37,219 bases of DNA. It comes from Bacillota bacterium (GTDB lineage: Bacteria; Bacillota; Limnochordia; DTU087). Below are positions 9,478 through 19,408 of the stretch, piece after piece; the first letter of the stretch is position 1; every line of letters begins with the position of its first letter. The DNA lies in contig DUMM01000079.1 in the NCBI GenBank assembly GCA_012839845.1, positions 1-37,219 of the forward strand. The letters are read 5' to 3'. Both the position numbers and the translations under genes were made by a program. A model generated the notes under the pieces. The model worked only from the letters and a program-made list of their open reading frames with translations. It made no database searches and was not told the DNA's origin.

Positions 9478-9630
9478 TTATGCTTCCTTAGCTAGCCGCA
9501 TGAGCGCCATTTTCAAGGGCTGAATGCCTCGGTTCTTGGCACTCGTGTCCAGGGTTGGATGCTGGGCGATGGCTTGAATTGCCTCCTCCAGCAGTTTGAT
9601 TTGCTTGTCCCGCCTAGCTGTATCACTCAC
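9478..9630 (-). CDS. 50-aa hypothetical protein
   Basis: GTG start 6 nt after AGGGGGAA SD; MSDTARRDKQIKLLEEAIQAIAQHPTLDTSAKNRGIQPLKMALMRLAKEA. Confidence 0.6.
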   Translation of the reverse strand: MSDTARRDKQIKLLEEAIQAIAQHPTLDTSAKNRGIQPLKMALMRLAKEA

Positions 9631-9840
9631 GGCCAATTCCCCCTGCTTGTTTCTCTGCAGTATAAAGTATGTGCATGCTGCCGGAGAATTATGCATTTAT
9701 TGGTAATCCTGCCAGAACCTGTGGGGCCAGTTCCTTTTTTCAGTGTCTGAGGGAAGACGGGTTGAGTGAACCAGAGCCAAGTGCGAAGCACAGTATCCAC
9801 GGAGCGGCGGATAGAGCCTGCCGATGCTGCCCATCAGGTC

Positions 9841-10377
9841 TCAGGCGAACAGCCTGCTGCAGATATAGACTGCGGCTAGGAACCCTACCAGGTCTGACCA
9901 CAGGCCAATGGGTAAGGCGTGTCTGGCCCGGGTGACGCCTACGGCACCGAAATACACCGTGATGACATACAAAGTGGTCTCCGTGCTGCCTTGAACAGCA
10001 GACGCCGTCATCCCCACAAGGGAATCCGGTCCGTAGGTTTGCAGAAGCTCACCTAGTATACTTAAGGAACCTGAACCGGAGAGGGGTCGGATCAAAGCCA
10101 GCGGCACTACCTCTGGAGGGATGCCCAGCGCCTTTGTGAGGGGAGTTGCCGCTCTCAGCAAGAGGTCCATTCCACCGGCAGTTCGGAACACCCGCACAGC
10201 CACAAACATAGCTATTAGGTATGGCGTTATCCTTACCGCCGTGGCCAAGCCCTGCTTCGCTCCCTCTACAAACGCTTCATATATTCTAACCCCCCGAATC
10301 AATCCCCATAGCGGGATTCCGAGGACGATGGCCGGGATGGCCCACCGGCTGATGGCCTCCATGGTACTAATCAGCAT
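9841..10377 (-). CDS. spmB: Spore maturation protein B
   Basis: Nucleoside-recognition/Gate-type membrane protein: PSGSLSILGELLQTYGPDSLVG-like segment (RPLSGSGSLSILGELLQTYGPDSLVGMTASAVQGSTETTLYVITVYFGAVGV); follows spmA. Confidence 0.9.
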   Translation of the reverse strand: MLISTMEAISRWAIPAIVLGIPLWGLIRGVRIYEAFVEGAKQGLATAVRITPYLIAMFVAVRVFRTAGGMDLLLRAATPLTKALGIPPEVVPLALIRPLSGSGSLSILGELLQTYGPDSLVGMTASAVQGSTETTLYVITVYFGAVGVTRARHALPIGLWSDLVGFLAAVYICSRLFA

Positions 10378-10419
10378 CTTTGTTCACCTCAATTCAGTGA
10401 GGAACCGGATGGTGGGCTG

Positions 10420-11010
10420 TCAGCGTCTCCTAGATAGGCGGCGCCAAAGCTTATCGGTGACAACTGCCGCTAAAGTGGAGATTGCCGAGGCAGCCAGTGC
10501 TGGGCCGATGATTCCGGCAGGATCTTTGGAGCCGGCCGCGGCCCGCAGGGCAATGACGGTAACAGGTATGATTGTCAGTGAGGAGGTGGTCACAGCTACA
10601 AAGGTGCACATGGCATCGGTGGCTGTTCCAGGTTGGGAGTTAAGTTCATCAAGCTTTTCCATCGCTTTAATTCCCAAAGGAGTAGCCGCATTGCCCATGC
10701 CCAGCATATTGGCAGTCATGCTCATGATCACCGCTCCCATGGCGGGATGGTCCGGCGGTACATCGGGGAACAGCCACCGGGTAAAGGGCCGCAGCAGTCT
10801 GGCAAAGAGCTTAATCAGATGGGATTTCTCTGCGATTTCCATCAAGCCAGACCAAAAAGCTATCAGTCCCATGAGGCCGATGACTAAGGTAACAGCATCT
10901 CGGGCACCGGCTAGAATGGCATCTGTCACCTGCGGCGCGCTGTCGCTGCAGCCAGCGAGAACGATGCCGCTGGCCAAAAGGAAGAACCAAATCCAATTGA
11001 TCATCCTCAC
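10420..11010 (-). CDS. spmA: Spore maturation protein A
   Basis: MINWIWFFLLASGIVLA, LMGLIAFWSGLMEIAEKSHLI, ANMLGMGNAATPLGIKAMEKL. Confidence 0.9.
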   Translation of the reverse strand: MRMINWIWFFLLASGIVLAGCSDSAPQVTDAILAGARDAVTLVIGLMGLIAFWSGLMEIAEKSHLIKLFARLLRPFTRWLFPDVPPDHPAMGAVIMSMTANMLGMGNAATPLGIKAMEKLDELNSQPGTATDAMCTFVAVTTSSLTIIPVTVIALRAAAGSKDPAGIIGPALAASAISTLAAVVTDKLWRRLSRRR

Positions 11011-11117
11011 ACCTCCCCCTGCTAATACTTATGCCACCCGAAGCGTATCATGTTGTTGGATTGAAGTTTGCTGCACCGATTGGAGCAGAAGCGCAGCTGG
11101 GCGCATTTGCCCGAAAT

Positions 11118-11134
11118 CTTGACCTTATTTGACC
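11118..11134 (-). promoter_or_regulatory. Second CtsR-like operator, reverse orientation
   Basis: Reverse complement GGTCAAA TAA GGTCAAG, one mismatch to tandem heptad consensus; between spmA and ctsR. Confidence 0.6.
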
Positions 11135-11238
11135 AAAAAAATGGACGCATTGGCGATATATCACGTGCGGCGGCGGCAGCAATCCCTCAAATTTGGTGAA
11201 TTCCCGCCGCAATCGGCTCAGATGGCCCGTAAGACCAG

Positions 11239-11268
11239 TTGAACACTTTGCCGAACCTCTGCTAGAAT
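11239..11268 (+). promoter_or_regulatory. Sigma-A promoter of ctsR operon
   Basis: TTGAAC - 18 bp - TAGAAT. Confidence 0.65.
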
Positions 11269-11278
11269 AAAGCCGAAA

Positions 11279-11295
11279 GGTCAAAGAAGGTCAAA
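11279..11295 (+). promoter_or_regulatory. CtsR operator
   Basis: GGTCAAA GAA GGTCAAA, exact match to the tandem heptad (A/G)GTCAAANAN(A/G)GTCAAA, just downstream of the -10. Confidence 0.9.
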
Positions 11296-11314
11296 AGCAA
11301 GAGAAATAGCGCAG

Positions 11315-11803
11315 ATGGAGGTGGCATCGATTAGCAGCCTAACGGATCACATAGAACGCTACATTAAAGCTCTGCTGGATCAAGCTGGTCAAGGAGGACT
11401 GGAGATCCGCCGTACCGAGCTGGCGGAACTGTTTGAATGCGTGCCATCCCAGATTAACTACGTGCTCAAAACCCGCTTTAGCAGCGAGCGGGGATATATT
11501 GTAGAAACCCGCCGGGGAGGCGGCGGGTATATCCGCATCTTTCGACTGGAACCTCAGCATCCCCAAGGCATTTGCTCTTGGATACGTCAAGCTGTAGGCG
11601 AGAGCATAGACATGGGTGAAGCTGAGGACCTGCTGGCTCGACTTGTGGATCACAATTACCTGAGCAGAAAGGACGCGCTGCTGATTCGCTCTTTGTTGGC
11701 AGAGGAGACCGAGCAGCTGCAGCCGGCCCTCGCCGCTAGGGTAAGAGCCATGCTGCTGCGGTGTATGCTGATTGTCTTCCTGCACGAAAGCTGTAGTGAG
11801 TGA
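11315..11803 (+). CDS. ctsR: Transcriptional repressor of class III stress genes CtsR
   Basis: ECVPSQINYVLKTRFSSERGYIVETRRGGGGYIRI; true start may be ATT at 11330 (see findings). Confidence 0.95.
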   Translation: MEVASISSLTDHIERYIKALLDQAGQGGLEIRRTELAELFECVPSQINYVLKTRFSSERGYIVETRRGGGGYIRIFRLEPQHPQGICSWIRQAVGESIDMGEAEDLLARLVDHNYLSRKDALLIRSLLAEETEQLQPALAARVRAMLLRCMLIVFLHESCSE

Positions 11804-11838
11804 GCTCAGGGAGAGACCGAATAAAGGGGGTTCAACCA

Positions 11839-12375
11839 GTGCTGTGCGAGGAATGCCGCAGGCGTCCGGCCTCGGTTCATATTACCAAGATAGTGAACAA
11901 TATGAAGACAGAGATGCATTTGTGTCAGGAGTGCGCCCAAGAAAAGGGCGAGCTGACCCTTGCCTTTGAACCATCTTTAAGTTTTGAAGATTTCTGGAAA
12001 GGGATGCTGGAGCAGTTCCAAGCCTTTTCACCGGCACCGTCTGTTGGGCTTAGAACCCATCGCTGCCCCAATTGCGGCCTCGCCTACACAGAGTTTAAGG
12101 AGACGGGCCGGCTGGGATGCAGTGAGTGCTACGATCAGTTTAGAGGTGAGCTCCTGCCTCTGCTGCGGAGGATTCAGGGCAGCACCAACCATACCGGCAA
12201 AACACCGGGCGTCAGCAGTGTCGCTGCCAGCTACCGCCAGCAGATAGAAGAGCTGCGGGAGCAGCAGCGGAAAGCTATTTTGGAGGAGAAATACGAGGAG
12301 GCAGCCAAGCTGCGGGATAAGATTAGAGCGCTGGAAAAGAACCTGCGAGAAGCGGAGAGACAAGAAGGCCGCTGA
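11839..12375 (+). CDS. mcsA: McsA, activator of protein arginine kinase (zinc fingers and UVR motif)
   Basis: LCEECRRRPASVHITKIVNN, CQECAQEKG, CPNCGLAYTEFKETGRLGCSECYDQF, UVR-type EEKYEEAAKLRDKIRALE; GTG start after AAAGGGGG SD. Confidence 0.9.
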   Translation: MLCEECRRRPASVHITKIVNNMKTEMHLCQECAQEKGELTLAFEPSLSFEDFWKGMLEQFQAFSPAPSVGLRTHRCPNCGLAYTEFKETGRLGCSECYDQFRGELLPLLRRIQGSTNHTGKTPGVSSVAASYRQQIEELREQQRKAILEEKYEEAAKLRDKIRALEKNLREAERQEGR

Positions 12376-12405
12376 GCAGGAGCTCGAGAAAGGGGGCAGC
12401 TAGCA

Positions 12406-13461
12406 GTGTCTTTGCAAGATGCGGTTAACAGTATCCTAAGTCAGTGGATGAAAGGCAGAGGCCCGGAAGATGAAATTGTAATGGGGAGCCGCATTCGTCT
12501 GGCGCGTAATATAGCTAAGATTCCTTTCCCGTCCGCGGCCGATGATCAGCAGGCAGCTCATGTCAACGAACTGGTGCGTTCGGTGGTGGAGAGCACCGAT
12601 AAACTGGACTGGAAGTATCTCAGCCTCATCGATATGCCCAGATTGGACAGGGAGCTGCTGGTGGAAAAGCACCTTATCAGTCCCCAGCAGGCTCGGGACG
12701 TCAAGCATAAGGCGGTGGTACTGAGCCGGGATGAAGTGGTGAGCATCATGGTCAACGAGGAGGACCACCTGCGGATCCAGTGTATTCACCCCGGGTTTCA
12801 ACTGGAATCAGCTTGGGAACAATGTGATCGAGTAGATGATATTCTCGGGGACAAACTGGAATACGCCTTTTCTACGGACCTGGGGTACCTAACCGCTTGT
12901 CCCACCAATGTCGGAACGGGGCTGAGGGCTTCTGTGATGCTGCACCTGCCGGCATTGGCAATGACAAAGCAAATGGCTGGGCTAATACCAGCGGTCAATA
13001 AGCTGGGTATCGCGGTTAGGGGTTTGTACGGTGAAGGGACGGAATCTGTCGGCGATATCTACCAGATTTCCAATCAACTGACCTTGGGTCACTCGGAAAA
13101 GGAGATTATCCAGCATTTAGCCACTGTAGCCAGACAAGTAATTGACCAAGAGAAGGGGGCCCGGGAACAGCTGCTCAAAGTGGGCAGGGCCCAACTGGAG
13201 GATCAGTGTTACAGGGCATACGGAGTGCTGTCCCAGGCGAGGCTGATCTCCAGTCAGGAGGCCATGCAGTTGGTTTCTTTGGTCTGGTTGGGTGTGGATT
13301 TAGGGCTGGTGAAAGAAGTCGATACCCAGATAGTTAAGTCTCTAGTAATGCTGATTAGGCCTGCCCATCTGCAGAAATTGATCGGCAGAAATATGGATGC
13401 AGGCGAACGGGATGTGTATAGGGCCAGCCTGATTAGAGAATATCTGCAGACTCGTCAGTGA
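12406..13461 (+). CDS. mcsB: Protein arginine kinase McsB
   Basis: EIVMGSRIRLARNIAKIPFP, ACPTNVGTGLRASVMLHLPAL phosphagen-kinase motif. Confidence 0.95.
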   Translation: MSLQDAVNSILSQWMKGRGPEDEIVMGSRIRLARNIAKIPFPSAADDQQAAHVNELVRSVVESTDKLDWKYLSLIDMPRLDRELLVEKHLISPQQARDVKHKAVVLSRDEVVSIMVNEEDHLRIQCIHPGFQLESAWEQCDRVDDILGDKLEYAFSTDLGYLTACPTNVGTGLRASVMLHLPALAMTKQMAGLIPAVNKLGIAVRGLYGEGTESVGDIYQISNQLTLGHSEKEIIQHLATVARQVIDQEKGAREQLLKVGRAQLEDQCYRAYGVLSQARLISSQEAMQLVSLVWLGVDLGLVKEVDTQIVKSLVMLIRPAHLQKLIGRNMDAGERDVYRASLIREYLQTRQ

Positions 13462-13518
13462 GAAATCTACCCGTCCGGAAGAACGGAGGTCATTGGAGAT
13501 AAAGGAAGGTGAGGGTTA

Positions 13519-15960
13519 ATGTTTGGCAGATTCACCGAGCGGGCACAGAGGGTAATTGTCTTGTCTCAAGAGGAAGCTCGCCGCCTTGGCCATAATGTGG
13601 TAGGAACCGAGCACCTGCTTCTGGGACTGGTGGCTGAAGGTCACGGTGTGGCTGCCAGAGTTCTGCAGGAGTTGGGTGCATTGGACAAAATCCGTTCTGA
13701 GGTCGAACGGGTTATCGGCCGGGGTGAGGGGATAACGCTGGGCCAGATCGGTTTTACTCCCCGGGCAAAGCGGGTCTTGGAGCTGGCCTTCGACGAAGCC
13801 CGCCAGTTGGGCCATCCCTATATCGGTACCGAGCACATTCTCCTCGGCCTGATCCGAGAAGGGGAGGGCGTAGCAGCTCAGGTGCTGCGGAACTTGGGAG
13901 CGGATTTGGAACAGGTGAGAAGACAGGTGCTTACCCAGCTGGGCGAGGGTTCGGCACCGGCAGCCGTCGGCAAAGCGCGTTCCCGCAAGACGCCTACACT
14001 GGATCAATTCGGCCGGGACCTTACTGAGATGGCCCGGGAAGGCAAGCTGGATCCGGTTATCGGCCGGGAGAAAGAGATCCAGCGGGTGATTCAGGTGCTG
14101 AGCCGCCGAACCAAGAACAACCCCTGCCTCATTGGCGAACCAGGAGTGGGCAAGACGGCCATCGCTGAAGGACTGGCCCAAAAAATAGTGGCCGGCGATG
14201 TGCCTGAAACCCTTGCCAACAAGCGAGTTGTGACCTTGGATCTGGGGGCTTTAGTTGCCGGTTCCAAGTTTAGAGGAGAATTTGAGGAGCGGCTCAAGAA
14301 GGTGATGGAAGAGATCCGGGCTTCCGGTGATGTCATCCTCTTCATCGATGAGATGCATACCATCATCGGTGCGGGGGCGGCGGAGGGTGCCATCGATGCC
14401 AGCAACATCTTGAAGCCCGCTCTAGCCAGGGGAGAACTGCAGGCCATCGGAGCTACTACCATCGACGAATACCGCAAGTACGTGGAAAGAGACGCAGCTT
14501 TGGAACGGAGATTTCAACCGGTGATGGTTGATGAGCCCACCGTTGAGGAGAGCATCGCTATTCTAGAAGGACTCCGGGATCGGTATGAGGCCCATCACCG
14601 GGTAAAGATCACCGATGAGGCTATAGAGGCAGCGGTGAAGCTGTCTGATCGATACGTCATCGATCGCTTCCTGCCGGATAAGGCCATTGACCTAATCGAT
14701 GAAGCAGCCTCCAAGGTGAGATTGGCAAAACTGGTAACACCTCCGCAGCTCAAGGAGTTGGAGGCTAAGATCGAGGAAATCCGGATTGAGAAGGAGTCAG
14801 CTATTAGGAACGAAGAGTTTGAGAAGGCTGCTGCCCTAAGGGACGAAGAGCAGAAACTCAGGGAGCAGCTTAACAACGGCCGGGAGGAATGGAAAAACAA
14901 CAGGGTACGGCAGGAAGGCATAGTCACGGCCGAAGATATAGCCGAGGTGGTTTCCAGTTGGACCGGAATTCCGGTGTCAAAACTGGCCCAGGAGCAGATG
15001 GACCGGCTGCTCCATCTGGAAGAGATTCTGCATCAGCGGGTAGTCGGGCAGGATGAAGCCATCAGCGCCATCTCCCAAGCCATCCGCAGGGCCCATGCCG
15101 GGCTGAAGGATCCCAAGCGGCCCGTCGGTTCCTTCATCTTCTTGGGGCCGACCGGCGTCGGCAAGACGGAATTGGCCAGGGCTTTGGCGGAGGCGCTGTT
15201 CGGGGATGAAGATGCCATGATCCGACTGGATATGTCGGAGTATATGGAGCGCCATACAGTCTCCCGTCTGATTGGCGCACCTCCGGGATATGTGGGCTAT
15301 GAGGAAGCCGGCCAGCTCACCGAAAAGGTGCGGCGGCGTCCTTACTCGGTGGTGCTGTTTGACGAAATTGAGAAAGCCCACCCTGAAGTCTTCAATATAC
15401 TGCTGCAGGTGCTGGAGGACGGCCGTCTCACCGATTCCAAGGGCAGGACGGTGGATTTCCGGAACACCGTCTTGATTATGACTTCCAATGTGGGCGCCCA
15501 CCAGATCCAGCGGAGCGGCGGCAGTATAGGTTTCCGGATTGAAGAGGATGAAGAAAGCAGCTATCAGGATATGAAAAAGCTGGTCACCGATGAGCTGCGG
15601 AAGACTTTCCGGCCTGAGTTTCTCAACCGCATCGATGAAATTATCGTGTTCCACGCACTGAACAAGGAGCACATTAAGGATATAGTTGAGATAATGCTGA
15701 AGGACCTCCGGAAACAGCTGCAGGATAGGGGTATGTCCCTAACCGTCAGCGATGCGGCCAAAGAGATTCTCATCGACGAGGGCTTTGACCCTGACTTCGG
15801 TGCCCGGCCCCTGAGGAGAGCTATTCAGCGGCTCATCGAGACACCGCTGTCCGAGGAGATCCTTAAGGGAACCTTTACTGAAGGCGACAACATTTATGTA
15901 GGTGCGGAAAACGGAGAACTGGTCTTCGGCAAGAAAGAAGAACAGCTGACCAAGGTATAA
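13519..15960 (+). CDS. clpC: ATP-dependent Clp protease ATPase subunit ClpC
   Basis: Clp-N repeats ([26 protein letters not shown]), two AAA+ modules ([20 protein letters not shown]), UVR region. Confidence 0.97.
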   Translation: MFGRFTERAQRVIVLSQEEARRLGHNVVGTEHLLLGLVAEGHGVAARVLQELGALDKIRSEVERVIGRGEGITLGQIGFTPRAKRVLELAFDEARQLGHPYIGTEHILLGLIREGEGVAAQVLRNLGADLEQVRRQVLTQLGEGSAPAAVGKARSRKTPTLDQFGRDLTEMAREGKLDPVIGREKEIQRVIQVLSRRTKNNPCLIGEPGVGKTAIAEGLAQKIVAGDVPETLANKRVVTLDLGALVAGSKFRGEFEERLKKVMEEIRASGDVILFIDEMHTIIGAGAAEGAIDASNILKPALARGELQAIGATTIDEYRKYVERDAALERRFQPVMVDEPTVEESIAILEGLRDRYEAHHRVKITDEAIEAAVKLSDRYVIDRFLPDKAIDLIDEAASKVRLAKLVTPPQLKELEAKIEEIRIEKESAIRNEEFEKAAALRDEEQKLREQLNNGREEWKNNRVRQEGIVTAEDIAEVVSSWTGIPVSKLAQEQMDRLLHLEEILHQRVVGQDEAISAISQAIRRAHAGLKDPKRPVGSFIFLGPTGVGKTELARALAEALFGDEDAMIRLDMSEYMERHTVSRLIGAPPGYVGYEEAGQLTEKVRRRPYSVVLFDEIEKAHPEVFNILLQVLEDGRLTDSKGRTVDFRNTVLIMTSNVGAHQIQRSGGSIGFRIEEDEESSYQDMKKLVTDELRKTFRPEFLNRIDEIIVFHALNKEHIKDIVEIMLKDLRKQLQDRGMSLTVSDAAKEILIDEGFDPDFGARPLRRAIQRLIETPLSEEILKGTFTEGDNIYVGAENGELVFGKKEEQLTKV

Positions 15961-15968
15961 AGACCAGC

Positions 15969-16032
15969 GGCGGGCGGGGTATGAGGCATTGCAGATGCTG
16001 CGCTGCTTTGCATCTGTGCCCGCTCGCCTTTT
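15969..16032 (+). terminator. Terminator after clpC with nested hairpin
   Basis: GGCGGGCGGG/CCCGCTCGCC outer stem, CAGATGC/GCATCTG inner stem, then TTTT. Confidence 0.7.
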
Positions 16033-16089
16033 CTGCGCTTTGGAGTCTTGTCGCCTAAGCAATTGATTTGTCGAGATTTACCCCGAAAA

Positions 16090-16118
16090 TTGATATATAG
16101 TGGCAGGAATGCTATACT
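16090..16118 (+). promoter_or_regulatory. Sigma-A promoter for radA
   Basis: TTGATA - 17 bp - TATACT. Confidence 0.6.
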
Positions 16119-16157
16119 TAAAATGATTTTTGCTGGTTCAATTCGTGGGGGAAGCGT

Positions 16158-17540
16158 ATGGCCAGGCCGAGGAAGAAGTACGTCTGCTACAACTGCGGTC
16201 ACGAGACGATGCAGTGGTTTGGAAGATGCCCTGGCTGCCAAGAGTGGAACACCTTGGTGGAGGAAATCCAACCCCAAAGCAGCGCTCCTGCCGTCCGCAC
16301 TCCTGGGGCAAAGCGGACTCATTCCCGTCCACTGCCCCTTTCACAGCTTGATGTTATTTCCCAACATCGGCAGCCCACTGGACTTGCTGAATTGGATAGA
16401 GTCTTAGGCGGAGGCATAGTGCCCGGTGGTGTGGTATTGGTGGGCGGTGAGCCCGGAGCAGGCAAGTCTACCCTGCTGCTGCAGGTTGCCGGCTATCTAG
16501 CAGCCGGCGGCCGGCAGGTTCTTTATGTTTCCGGTGAAGAATCCGGTCCCCAAATCAGACTACGGGCCGATCGGCTGGGTATTTGTCAGGATTCACTGTT
16601 TATCCTCACTGAAGTGGATGTAGAAGCAGTCATCGGGCATGCAGTTCAGCTGCAGCCGGCGTTGGTCGTTATTGACTCTATACAGACCATGATGCATCCG
16701 GGAATCGACTCCCCGCCGGGCAGCATGGTACAGGTGAGGGAAACAGCCTCCCGGCTGATTGCTGCCGCCAAAGAAGAGACCATCCCCATCTTCTTAGTTG
16801 GACACGTGAATAAAGGCGGCTCCATTGCCGGCCCTAAGGTATTGGAGCACGCTGTGGATACAGTCCTCTATTTCGAGGGCGACCGTCGGGCAAGCTTCCG
16901 GATTCTCCGGGCAGTCAAGAACCGCTACGGATCCACGAACGAGATCGGGGTTTTCCAGATGGGAAGCAAAGGCCTGGAACCCGTCGACAATCCCTCGTCT
17001 TTCTTTCTGGCGGAACGGCCCCAGCGGGTGCCGGGTTCTGTAGTTACAGCCTGTATGGAGGGCACCAGGCCGCTGTTGGTGGAAGTTCAGGCTCTGGTGG
17101 GACCAAGCCCCTTTGGCGGCACTCCCAGGCGTCAATCTACCGGTGTCGAACCTAGAAGGCTGGCTATGATCCTGGCGGTCTTGGAGAAGCGCTGCGGTCT
17201 GCAGCTGCAGACCCAAGACGTGTACGTAAATGCCGCCGGTGGAGTGCGAATTGAGGAGCCGGGGGCGGATTTGGCGGTGGCAGTCGCTGTAGGCAGCAGC
17301 TACTATAACAGGCCTGTGGATGCCGACACCATAATTGTTGGAGAGATAGGGCTGGCCGGTGAAGTCCGCAGTGTGCCCTACGGCGATATCCGCTTGGCGG
17401 AGGCAGCGAGATTGGGGTTTAACAGAGCCATTGTTCCAGCAAGTGTGTACCATTCGGCGGCCGGCAGCGGCCTTGAACTGGAACTTGTAGCTGTCCGTTC
17501 CCTGGCCCAAGGCCTGGAGCTGGCCCTGCCCCGTTCATAG
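16158..17540 (+). CDS. radA: DNA repair protein RadA
   Basis: CYNCGHETMQWFGRCPGCQEWNT zinc finger, GGEPGAGKSTLLLQ, KNRYGSTNEIGVFQM. Confidence 0.96.
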   Translation: MARPRKKYVCYNCGHETMQWFGRCPGCQEWNTLVEEIQPQSSAPAVRTPGAKRTHSRPLPLSQLDVISQHRQPTGLAELDRVLGGGIVPGGVVLVGGEPGAGKSTLLLQVAGYLAAGGRQVLYVSGEESGPQIRLRADRLGICQDSLFILTEVDVEAVIGHAVQLQPALVVIDSIQTMMHPGIDSPPGSMVQVRETASRLIAAAKEETIPIFLVGHVNKGGSIAGPKVLEHAVDTVLYFEGDRRASFRILRAVKNRYGSTNEIGVFQMGSKGLEPVDNPSSFFLAERPQRVPGSVVTACMEGTRPLLVEVQALVGPSPFGGTPRRQSTGVEPRRLAMILAVLEKRCGLQLQTQDVYVNAAGGVRIEEPGADLAVAVAVGSSYYNRPVDADTIIVGEIGLAGEVRSVPYGDIRLAEAARLGFNRAIVPASVYHSAAGSGLELELVAVRSLAQGLELALPRS

Positions 17541-17571
17541 GTCCAAATGCGTAAGATAAGGGGGGACGACC

Positions 17572-18654
17572 ATGAAGGATCCCAGGTCAACTCCAGATGA
17601 ACAGATGCTGAAGACAGTTTGGATGCTGGCTCCGGGGACCATGCTGTACGAGGGTTTAGAAAACATCCTGCGGGCCCGTACCGGTGCTCTGATTGTCGTT
17701 GGTGACAGCGAACAGGTGTTGGACCTGGTTGATGGAGGTTTCCGGATCGATACAGAAATGCGCCCAACTGCTTTGTATGAACTGGCTAAGATGGATGGGG
17801 CAATTGTCCTCAGCAGCGATGCCAAGCGGATTCTCTATGCCAATGCTCAGCTCAACCCCGATCCCCTGATTCCAACCTTCGAAACCGGTACGCGGCACCG
17901 CACTGCCGAGCGGGTGGCAAAGCAAACAGGGGAGCTGGTAATTTCTATTTCTCAGCGCCGGAATGTCATCACACTCTATAAAGGCAATTTTAAATACGTA
18001 ATGCGGGATATCAGCGTGATTTTGACCAAGGCCAATCAGGCGCTGCAGACTTTAGAGAAATATAAGAGCGTGTTGGAGCAGGGATTGACCAATATCAGTG
18101 CCCTTGAATTTGAGGATCTGGTGACTTTGGCCGATGTTGCTCAAGTGCTGCAGAGAGCTCAGATGGTGGAACGCATAGCCGGCGAGATCGAGAAGTACGT
18201 GGCGGAGCTGGGCACCGAGGGACGGCTGGTCAATATGCAGCTGGAAGAGCTGATGGTAGATGTCAAAGATCAGGGGCTTCTGGTTGTAAAGGACTATCTA
18301 GCCCCCGGCAAGGAAGAAACAGCCGACCAAGTATGGGAATCCCTGGGATACTGGAGCGCAGAGGAACTCTTGGATCTGTCTCAGATTGCCCGGGCGCTGG
18401 GCTATAGCGGCGGCATCGGCAGCCTCGATACGCCTGTAACTCCTAGAGGCTATCGGATTCTTACCAAGATCCCGAGACTGCCCATGCCTGTCGTGGAAAA
18501 TCTCATTACTGCTTTCCAGAACCTTCCCAACATAATGGCCGCCAGTACCGATGAGCTTGATGATGTAGAAGGCATCGGTGAAGTGAGGGCTAAGGCTATC
18601 CAGGAAGGCTTGCGGCGGCTGCGGGAGCAGGCTCTCTTGGATCGGCATATTTAG
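17572..18654 (+). CDS. disA: DNA integrity scanning protein DisA (diadenylate cyclase)
   Basis: DGAIVLSSD, GTRHRTAERVAKQT DAC motifs, C-terminal HhH. Confidence 0.96.
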   Translation: MKDPRSTPDEQMLKTVWMLAPGTMLYEGLENILRARTGALIVVGDSEQVLDLVDGGFRIDTEMRPTALYELAKMDGAIVLSSDAKRILYANAQLNPDPLIPTFETGTRHRTAERVAKQTGELVISISQRRNVITLYKGNFKYVMRDISVILTKANQALQTLEKYKSVLEQGLTNISALEFEDLVTLADVAQVLQRAQMVERIAGEIEKYVAELGTEGRLVNMQLEELMVDVKDQGLLVVKDYLAPGKEETADQVWESLGYWSAEELLDLSQIARALGYSGGIGSLDTPVTPRGYRILTKIPRLPMPVVENLITAFQNLPNIMAASTDELDDVEGIGEVRAKAIQEGLRRLREQALLDRHI

Positions 18655-18726
18655 GGACCAATGAAAATGTACGAAAGACAGCCTAATATGGCGATTTGCG
18701 TCAAAAACTGCAGAAGAGGCCAGGGA

Positions 18727-18756
18727 TTGACAGTTTCTGACGTTTGATGTTACAAT
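18727..18756 (+). promoter_or_regulatory. Sigma-A promoter of carD/cdnL
   Basis: TTGACA - 18 bp - TACAAT. Confidence 0.75.
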
Positions 18757-18769
18757 AAAGTAGGGTTCG

Positions 18770-18788
18770 TATAGCCATATTGGCTATA
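18770..18788 (+). repeat. Perfect inverted repeat in the carD leader
   Basis: TATAGCCA TAT TGGCTATA, 8-bp arms, just upstream of the GGAGG SD. Confidence 0.85.
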
Positions 18789-18805
18789 GATTGGAGGTCC
18801 CTTTG

Positions 18806-19282
18806 GTGTTCAATGTCGGTGATAAGGTAGTCTATCCTATGCATGGCGCTGGTATTATCGAGGCCATCGAGGAGCGGGAGGTTCTGGGCAACAGGCAGAA
18901 ATACTACATCATGAAACTTCCCATCGGCGACATGCAGGTCATGGTCCCCATGGAGAGCGCTGAGGATGTCGGCTTAAGGGAGATCATCGACCATGAGGGA
19001 GTAAAAAAGGTTATTGAGATCCTCAAGGGCAAGAAGACCAAGATGTCTTCCAATTGGAATAGACGATATAGAGCCAATATGGAGAAAATTCGGTCTGGCG
19101 ACATCTTTGAAGTGGCGGAGGTGGTCCGCAACCTAGCTATCAGGGATGCCGAAAAAGGGCTGTCAACTGGCGAGAAAAAGATGCTGGATAGTGCCAAGCA
19201 GATTCTTATCAGTGAATTGGTGTTGGCTCAAGACGCAACAGAGGAGGAGATCGAGGCGCTCATAGAGGAATGTCTCGGATAA
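18806..19282 (+). CDS. CarD/CdnL-family RNA polymerase-binding transcription regulator
   Basis: MFNVGDKVVYPMHGAGIIEAIEEREVLGNRQKYYIMKLP; GTG start 8 nt after GGAGG. Confidence 0.93.
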   Translation: MFNVGDKVVYPMHGAGIIEAIEEREVLGNRQKYYIMKLPIGDMQVMVPMESAEDVGLREIIDHEGVKKVIEILKGKKTKMSSNWNRRYRANMEKIRSGDIFEVAEVVRNLAIRDAEKGLSTGEKKMLDSAKQILISELVLAQDATEEEIEALIEECLG

Positions 19283-19311
19283 GGCGTCAGGTGCGACCTG
19301 GCGCGTTTTTG
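19283..19311 (+). terminator. Rho-independent terminator after carD
   Basis: GCGTCAGGT GCG ACCTGGCGC then TTTTT. Confidence 0.75.
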
Positions 19312-19408
19312 TCCCCGGCAAGATGAAGCAATATGCGCTGACCTTGCAATCCTAGGGGTAATGTTTTGGTTGGTTTTGGGACAGACTGTGTAAAGGAGGT
19401 GAAAAATT

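Noticed and set aside
10121-11122. 333-aa plus-strand ORF
   Set aside because: Antisense to spmAB, which are clear homologues; the composition is a codon-mirror artefact.
14977-15672. 231-aa minus-strand ORF
   Set aside because: Antisense inside the second AAA+ module of clpC.
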